Below are positions 18,057-22,399 of a stretch of DNA of 22,399 bases, one piece after another (position 1 is the first letter of the stretch; every line of letters starts with the position of its first letter). A program made the translations under genes and the position numbers. The DNA lies in the NCBI GenBank assembly GCA_001790645.1, contig MGDB01000114.1, positions 14,124-36,522 of the forward strand, read 5' to 3'. Below the pieces are notes generated by a model. The model saw only the letters and a program-made list of their open reading frames with translations, searched no databases and was not told the DNA's origin. This DNA comes from Candidatus Schekmanbacteria bacterium GWA2_38_11 (GTDB taxonomy: Bacteria; Schekmanbacteria; GWA2-38-11).

Positions 18057-18104
18057 ACGATACGTTGGACGGTTCGGAGATCGTATCGTCTTTCGTTGGC
18101 CGGA
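18057..18104 (+). other. GC-richer structured segment after dxs
   Basis: ACGATACG (18057-18064) pairs with CGTATCGT (18082-18089) across a 17-base loop. CGTTGGACGG (18063-18072) is nearly repeated at 18095-18104 (CGTTGGCCGG). The segment stands out from the AT-rich surroundings. No T tail follows, so it is not an ordinary terminator. I cannot name it. Confidence 0.35.
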
Positions 18105-18124
18105 AAGTACCAGGGTATCCAAGA

Positions 18125-18183
18125 TGTAGAAACAGGTCTTCAGACCTGTTAATAAATAACAGACCTGAAGGTCTGTTTCTACA
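18125..18183 (+). repeat. Two-hairpin REP/BIME-like element (copy C) between dxs and the DUF362 gene
   Basis: A 59-bp unit with perfect outer inversion TGTAGAAACAG (18125-18135) / CTGTTTCTACA (18173-18183). Hairpin 1 is AACAGGTC-TTCA-GACCTGTT type (18131-18150) and hairpin 2 AACAGACC-TGAA-GGTCTGTT type (18158-18177), joined by AATAAAT. It has the same size and layout as the units at 4606 and 14961, including GTAG/CTAC ends, but unrelated stem sequences. Confidence 0.75.
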
Positions 18184-18255
18184 AATAGTGAATATATCAA
18201 AAAGGATTAAAAGCCCTCTATCCATACATTTACCTGAAATTTAGAAAGGAACTAA

Positions 18256-19335
18256 ATGGCAAAAGCAAAAGTTGCTGTCTTAAAGACAAGGCCTGAGACC
18301 GTAATTGATGATTACCAGAAGCTGATGGATTTAGCTGAGTTTGATAAATTTTTAACAAAGGGAAAGACCACTATCTTAAAAGACAATATTTCCTGGCACT
18401 TCCTTTTCCCTGGCGCAAACACTACACCGTGGCAGCTTGAGGGAACTATAAAAAAACTAAAATCCTCCGGCTATGATGATCTCGTTGCAGTAAACAATGA
18501 AACTGTTGTCACAAATGCCTTTAAGGGAGGGGAACTGAATAAACTCACACCGGTATTTAAAAAATATAATATCCCGGAAAAATATAATTTTCTCCCCCAG
18601 GATATAAAATGGATCCCCTACAAACCAAAAGCAAAGATGAATGTCCTTTACGAAATTTACCCTGAAGGGATTTATATCCCAGATTATTTTCTGGATAAAA
18701 ATGTACTCCACCTGCCAACCATGAAAACTCACATCTACACCACGACCACAGGGGCCATGAAAAACGCTTTTGGCGGATTACTGAATACGCGCAGGCACTA
18801 TACGCACAGCGTAATTCATAAGACACTGGTTGACCTCCTCGCAATCCAGAAAGAAATTCATACAGGAATTTTTGCAGTGACTGACGGGACAACCTGCGGA
18901 AACGGACCCGGGCCAAGGACAATGATTCCTGTTGAGAAGGACTACATCTTAGCATCCGGAGATTGTGTTGCTATAGACGCAGTCGCATCCAAGATGATGG
19001 GCTTTGATCCCATGAGTCTTGAATACATAAGGCTTGCCCATGAGCAGGGGTTAGGTGTTGGGAACCCCAGCGAAATAGAAATTGTCGGTGAGAATATCTC
19101 TAAGGTCAACTTCAAGTTTTTTGTCGGAGACAATGTACCAAGCTATGTGGGAGATGCCCTGTGGTTTTCACCTTTAAAGGTTTTCCAGAAGCTCTTTTTC
19201 CATACACCACTTGTGTATCTTTTTGTTTTAGGCTCATTTTTTTACCATGATTTCCTCTGGTACCCCACAAAAGGGAAAAAAGCTGTCAACGAATTCATGA
19301 ATACAAAATGGGGAAAACTTTTTCAAAGCTATTAG
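18256..19335 (+). CDS. DUF362 domain-containing protein
   Basis: A 359-residue protein matching the DUF362 family. The segment LPTMKTHIYTTTTGAMKNAF (about 153-171), then DGTTCGNGPGP (210-220) and LASGDCVAIDAVASKMMGFD (232-251), are the conserved family parts. Many DUF362 proteins carry a C-terminal two-[4Fe-4S] ferredoxin domain. This one does not: only C214 and C237 stand out. Instead, a hydrophobic stretch near 316-336 (TPLVYLFVLGSFFYHDFLWY) might be a membrane contact. The start is supported by GAAAGGA at 18244-18250 before the ATG. No biochemical function is known to me for this form. It is 160 bp upstream of the ald-like gene, with a repeat in the gap, so an operon is possible but not shown. 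Confidence 0.82.
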   Translation: MAKAKVAVLKTRPETVIDDYQKLMDLAEFDKFLTKGKTTILKDNISWHFLFPGANTTPWQLEGTIKKLKSSGYDDLVAVNNETVVTNAFKGGELNKLTPVFKKYNIPEKYNFLPQDIKWIPYKPKAKMNVLYEIYPEGIYIPDYFLDKNVLHLPTMKTHIYTTTTGAMKNAFGGLLNTRRHYTHSVIHKTLVDLLAIQKEIHTGIFAVTDGTTCGNGPGPRTMIPVEKDYILASGDCVAIDAVASKMMGFDPMSLEYIRLAHEQGLGVGNPSEIEIVGENISKVNFKFFVGDNVPSYVGDALWFSPLKVFQKLFFHTPLVYLFVLGSFFYHDFLWYPTKGKKAVNEFMNTKWGKLFQSY

Positions 19336-19344
19336 TAGAAAAGG

Positions 19345-19476
19345 GGCCGAGGGTTCGAGGAGTCAAGGGCTCAAGTGAAATAGAGAAATCAAACATCAAA
19401 CACTATAATTTTGAGTTTTTATTTTTAATCTTTAAATTACTCTCGAATCCTCGAATCCTTGGTCCCTTGAACCCAA
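19345..19476 (+). repeat. AT-rich inverted repeat with GGTTCGAGGAGTCAAGG-type ends
   Basis: The left arm GAGGGTTCGAGGAGTCAAGG (from 19349) is followed by A-rich sequence. The right arm is T-rich, then TCTCGAATCCTCGAATCC and CCCTTGAACCC ending at about 19474. The reverse complement of the right end reads GGGTTCAAGGGACCAAGG then GATTCGAGGATTCGAGAG, so the arms are versions of the same short words. The layout matches the spacer at 15961-16125. Confidence 0.55.
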
Positions 19477-19495
19477 TTATTAAGGAAGAAGGAAT

Positions 19496-20617
19496 ATGGA
19501 CATCGGCATTGCATATGACACTAAGAAAGAGGACTTAAGAGTCCCCCTCTCTCCTGGAGCAGTAAATACCCTGGTTAAGAACGGACACCCTGTGTATCTT
19601 CTTAAAGGAGCAGGGGAATCAAGTGATTTTAGGGATGAAGATTACATAAAAAAGGGAGCAAAGATAGTTTATTCTGAGGAAGAGCTTTACCAGAGAGGAA
19701 AACTGATTGTCACAGTTACACCTCCGCCAGTAGAAACCATCCCTTTGATAAACAGTGAATCAATACTTATGTCTTTTCTCCATCTTGCTGCAGCAAGTGA
19801 AAAGTACCTTAATGAGCTTCTTAAAAAGAAAATCACTGCCATAGGATATGAGGTAATTACTGACACCTCAGGTGAATTCCCGGTCCTTTCCTCTACAAGT
19901 GAGATAGCAGGAAGCCTGAGCATCCAGATAGCAGCTCACTACCTCCAGACAAACCTCGGAGGAAAAGGAATCCTTCTTGGCGGCGCACCCGGAATACAGC
20001 CTGCCCGTATCCTTATAATCGGTGCAGGGTCTGTAGGCAGGGCCGCTGCAAGGGCTGCATCAGCCCTTGGCGCAACTGTCCTTATTGTTGACAGAGATGT
20101 AAAAAAGTTAAGGTTAGTGGAGCAGCACTTCAGGGAAAGGGTTGCCACAGGTTTTTCATCTGCCCACAGCCTTGCAGAATGGGCGAAAGATGCTGATGTA
20201 GTCATAGGTGCGGTCTACATCAAAGGTGCAAAGACCCCTGTTGTGATCTCAGAGGAGGTTGTGGCATCAATGAAGAAAAAGTCTTTAATCATAGACCTCG
20301 CCATTGACCAGGGAGGCTGCGTAGCCACAAGCAGGCCAACAACCTTAAAATCTCCTGCATATGAATATAAAGGAGTCATCCACTACTGCGTCCCGAATAT
20401 TACATCCCTGGTTGCTCACTCTTCATCACTCTCCTTAAGCCATGTTCTTTTCCCTTATGTTCTCGAGATCGCTGACAGGGCTGACAGAGGAGAAAATTTC
20501 CTGAAAGCTATCCCTGACCTTGCAGCAGGTACTTATATTCATAAGGGTAAAATAACTATGAAGGTTTTAGCTGATTTCTTCAAAAAAGAATATTCGCCTA
20601 TTGAGAGTATATTATGA
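19496..20617 (+). CDS. Alanine dehydrogenase-family protein, divergent active site
   Basis: A 373-residue member of the alanine dehydrogenase / transhydrogenase-alpha family. The two-domain form is intact, with NAD-binding GAGSVG at 176-181 and Asp199 after the next strand. Against the well-known Mycobacterium enzyme the first 96 residues align without gaps. R15 (LRVPLSP) and H96 (FLHLAA) are kept, and the catalytic Asp is kept in IDLAIDQGG (D271). The substrate Lys75 of KVKEP is Thr75 here (TVTPP). The conserved NMPxxVPxTSTxALTN loop is NITSLVAHSSSLSLSH (301-316). An ordinary alanine-pyruvate reaction is therefore doubtful. AAGGA at 19482-19486 supports the start. It overlaps the CoA-transferase gene by ATGA, so both are probably made together. 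I leave the symbol empty because function is uncertain. Confidence 0.8.
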   Translation: MDIGIAYDTKKEDLRVPLSPGAVNTLVKNGHPVYLLKGAGESSDFRDEDYIKKGAKIVYSEEELYQRGKLIVTVTPPPVETIPLINSESILMSFLHLAAASEKYLNELLKKKITAIGYEVITDTSGEFPVLSSTSEIAGSLSIQIAAHYLQTNLGGKGILLGGAPGIQPARILIIGAGSVGRAAARAASALGATVLIVDRDVKKLRLVEQHFRERVATGFSSAHSLAEWAKDADVVIGAVYIKGAKTPVVISEEVVASMKKKSLIIDLAIDQGGCVATSRPTTLKSPAYEYKGVIHYCVPNITSLVAHSSSLSLSHVLFPYVLEIADRADRGENFLKAIPDLAAGTYIHKGKITMKVLADFFKKEYSPIESIL

Positions 20618-21912
20618 TGGACTGGCCTTCAATTTACAGGAACAAGATAACGACTCCTGAAAAGGCTGTTGAGTATATAAAATCAGGAAACAGAATAATC
20701 ATTGGCTCAGGGTGTGCTGAACCCCAAGTACTGGTAAAGGCTTTAAACAGTATAGCACCAAAATTAAGGGATGTAGAAATTATAAGCCTGCTCACAACAG
20801 GAATTGCAGGCTATACTGATGAAGAATACCACGGGATTTTCAGGCATAATGCCTTCTTTGTAGGAGCCAATACAAGAAATGCGGTAAATGAAGGAAGAGC
20901 TGATTTTACCCCAATATTTCTTTCAGAAATTCCGAGGCAGTTTAAGCTCGGGCTTCTTCCAGTTGATGTAGCCCTTATCCAGGTCTCTCCTCCTGATGAA
21001 CACGGTTTTTGCTCCTTTGGGATTTCAGTTGATATAGTAAAACCGGCAGCAGAAAACGCTAAATTTGTTCTTGCTGAAGTCAATGACCGGATGCCCCGGG
21101 TCCTTGGAGACAGCTTTATCCATGTAAGAAAGTTTACTGCCGTGGTTGAGAGTTCAGACCCCATACTCACTTTACCAAGAACTGAATCCACTGATGTGCA
21201 GATGAAAATTGGTAAAAATGTAGCTGACCTCATAGAAGATTGCTCTACACTCCAGATGGGGATAGGAGGAATCCCTGATGCTGTACTTTCTTTGCTTGGC
21301 AATAAAAAAGACCTTGGTATCCATACTGAAATGTTCTCTGATGGGGTAATAGAACTTGTGGAGAAAGGAGTTATAAATAATGAGAAGAAAACTCTCCATC
21401 CCGGAAAAATCATCTCAAGCTTTATAATGGGAAATAAAGAGCTTTATGATTATATAAATAATAACCCGATGATAGAACTCCATCCTTCAGACTATACAAA
21501 TGACCCTTTCATAATATCCCAGAATAATAAAATGGTAGCCATTAACTCTGCACTTGAAATAGATATCACAGGACAGGTCTGTGCTGATACAATAGGCCCC
21601 AGGCAGTACAGCGGGATAGGAGGACAGGTAGATTTTATCCGCGGTGCTGCCCGCTCAGAGGGCGGAAAACCTATCATTGCTATCCCCTCTACTGCGAAAA
21701 ATGGCAAGATTTCACGCATTGTTCCAAGGTTTGACACAGGCACTGCAGTTGTCACTTCAAGAGGAGATGTTCACTGGATTGTGACTGAATATGGCGCTGT
21801 AAATCTTCATGGGAAAAGCCTGAGAGAAAGGGCAAAGGCCCTTATCTCTATTGCCCACCCGGATTTTCGGGAAATGCTCGAGAAGGAAGCAAGGGAGCGT
21901 AAATACCTATAG
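20614..21912 (+). CDS. Acetyl-CoA hydrolase/transferase-family CoA-transferase (4-hydroxybutyrate CoA-transferase-like)
   Basis: A 432-residue family I-type CoA-transferase of the 4-hydroxybutyrate / Cat2 group. It moves CoA between acyl-CoA and a free acid through a glutamyl-CoA intermediate. The N-terminal half has VDVALIQVSPPDEHGFCSFG. The catalytic Glu is likely E239 in HTEMFSDG, and the glycine motif is GIGGQVDFIRGA (334-345). The C-terminal end has TGTAVVTSRGDVHWIVTEYG and NLHGKSLRERA. All key motifs are intact. The start ATG overlaps the stop of the ald-like gene (ATGA at 20614-20617); a second ATG follows at 20617. The exact acyl substrate cannot be read from sequence. Coupling to an amino-acid-dehydrogenase-like protein suggests amino-acid or amino-acyl fermentation, which is inference. 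Confidence 0.88.
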   Translation: MMDWPSIYRNKITTPEKAVEYIKSGNRIIIGSGCAEPQVLVKALNSIAPKLRDVEIISLLTTGIAGYTDEEYHGIFRHNAFFVGANTRNAVNEGRADFTPIFLSEIPRQFKLGLLPVDVALIQVSPPDEHGFCSFGISVDIVKPAAENAKFVLAEVNDRMPRVLGDSFIHVRKFTAVVESSDPILTLPRTESTDVQMKIGKNVADLIEDCSTLQMGIGGIPDAVLSLLGNKKDLGIHTEMFSDGVIELVEKGVINNEKKTLHPGKIISSFIMGNKELYDYINNNPMIELHPSDYTNDPFIISQNNKMVAINSALEIDITGQVCADTIGPRQYSGIGGQVDFIRGAARSEGGKPIIAIPSTAKNGKISRIVPRFDTGTAVVTSRGDVHWIVTEYGAVNLHGKSLRERAKALISIAHPDFREMLEKEARERKYL

Positions 21913-22048
21913 AATTTACCAAGAGCTAACTCATCACATCCAAATAACAATCAAAAGAAATACAAAAAATAAAAACTAAATCTGAAGTATAACTTTGCAT
22001 TTTGCACTTTACAATTTGAAATTTCTTATAGTTTTTTATAGCTTCCCA

Positions 22049-22107
22049 TCTTCCTAACTCCCCAATTTCCTATTCTCTAATCCCCAATCCCTAATTCCTA
22101 ATTCCCT
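22049..22107 (+). repeat. Pyrimidine-rich degenerate tandem repeat downstream of nadA
   Basis: Imperfect tandem 7-8-base units of the form CCCCAAT / CCCTAAT / TCCTAAT run up to the nadA stop codon. On the nadA strand the tract reads as GGAATTAGGGATTGGGGATTAG-like sequence after the gene. Before it (21940-22030) is AT-rich sequence of the TTTGCATTTTGCACTTTACAATTTG type seen in other spacers. There is no clear terminator between the convergent genes. Confidence 0.45.
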
Positions 22108-22109
22108 CT

Positions 22110-22399
22110 TCAGTCCCTCGGTATCTCTATCATTCTTTTCAAAGCCTGGTATGCTTTGACTCTTATATCTTCAGGGACTTTAATAACAGGCTCCATCGTC
22201 TCAAGGCTTACTGCAATATCCTCAAGCCTTGTGAGCTTCATATTAGGGCACAGGATATGCTCTGCTGCAAGGTAGAATTTTTTATCTGGATTCTCTTTTC
22301 TCAGGCGGTAGAGAATCCCTTCCTCTGTCCCTATGATAAATTCCTTTGATTTATTTTCCCTTGCAAACTTAAACATCCCCGAAGTGCTGCACACATGGT
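22110..22399 (-). CDS. nadA: Quinolinate synthase NadA, C-terminal part (partial)
   Basis: This frame runs in from the right edge on the minus strand and stops at 22110-22112; 96 residues are visible. It reads [14 protein letters not shown] at the upstream end, then [24 protein letters not shown] and a Cys-containing [19 protein letters not shown]. These match the C-terminus of NadA, which condenses iminoaspartate with dihydroxyacetone phosphate to quinolinate for NAD synthesis. The Cys of CPNMK is the last of the three ligands of the [4Fe-4S] cluster; the others lie outside the window. The apparent GTG at 22394 is internal to the gene, not a start. It is convergent with the CoA-transferase gene, 197 bp apart. 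Confidence 0.93.
   Translation of the reverse strand, partial: HVCSTSGMFKFARENKSKEFIIGTEEGILYRLRKENPDKKFYLAAEHILCPNMKLTRLEDIAVSLETMEPVIKVPEDIRVKAYQALKRMIEIPRD

Noticed and set aside
20811..21413. 200-codon open frame on the minus strand inside the CoA-transferase gene
   Set aside because: It lies wholly inside a gene with clear family motifs, its translation shows no recognisable domain, and it has the Ser/Ile/Thr-rich look of an antisense shadow.
22110..22394. A complete 94-residue gene starting at GTG 22394
   Set aside because: The frame stays open to the window edge and the encoded protein is the C-terminal part of NadA, so the GTG is an internal valine codon.

Overview
This window is an AT-rich stretch (my estimate is just under 40% GC; not computed) of a bacterial chromosome. 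It looks like an uncultivated Gram-negative lineage of the Nitrospirota / Desulfobacterota / Schekmanbacteria sort. That placement is only an inference from gene order (rimP-nusA-infB-ylxP-rbfA-nrnA, and xseA-xseB-ispA-dxs), base composition and the style of the intergenic repeats. All complete genes are on the + strand. The only minus-strand gene is the partial nadA at the right edge. I see no rRNA, tRNA, CRISPR array, prophage or transposase gene.

Layout. (1) 1-284 is the 3' end of recJ, closed by a clear intrinsic terminator, with a good sigma70-type promoter right behind it. (2) 689-6622 is a translation / RNA-processing block: rimP, nusA, infB (coupled to nusA by a TTGA overlap), ylxP (DUF503), rbfA and an nrnA-type DHH phosphoesterase overlapping rbfA. 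(3) 6836-12860 holds nucleotide-excision repair genes uvrB and uvrC. Between them lie a CNNM/CorC-type membrane protein and a DUF151 bifunctional-nuclease-family protein; uvrB ends inside its own terminator hairpin. (4) 13247-18053 is xseA, xseB, ispA and dxs: exonuclease VII followed by the start of the non-mevalonate isoprenoid pathway and a short-chain prenyl diphosphate synthase. (5) 18256-21912 is the accessory, metabolic part: a DUF362 protein, a divergent alanine-dehydrogenase-family protein, and a CoA-transferase translationally coupled to it. (6) 22110-22399 is the C-terminal part of quinolinate synthase, convergent with the block before it.

The genes are mostly housekeeping; I do not see a defence or mobile system. 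Two things deserve attention. First, the spacers carry several kinds of structured repeat. The most striking is a 58-59 bp two-hairpin element with outer GTAG/CTAC ends, like the REP/BIME elements mobilised by RAYT transposases. Its copies keep the scaffold but carry different stem sequences. There are also AT-rich inverted repeats with GATTCGAGGATTCAAGG-like ends and a TGTCATTCC/GGAATGACA element flanked by 16-bp direct repeats. Second, the alanine-dehydrogenase-like protein keeps the Arg, His and Asp active-site residues of the family but has Thr where the substrate-binding Lys75 should be, and it has lost the conserved NMPxxVPxTST loop. It therefore probably acts on something other than alanine/pyruvate, perhaps together with the coupled CoA-transferase.

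Several genes at the start of transcription blocks (rimP, ylxP, rbfA, uvrB, uvrC, xseA, ispA) have no visible Shine-Dalgarno sequence. Others (infB, the DUF151 gene, xseB, dxs, the DUF362 gene, the ald-like gene) have good ones.
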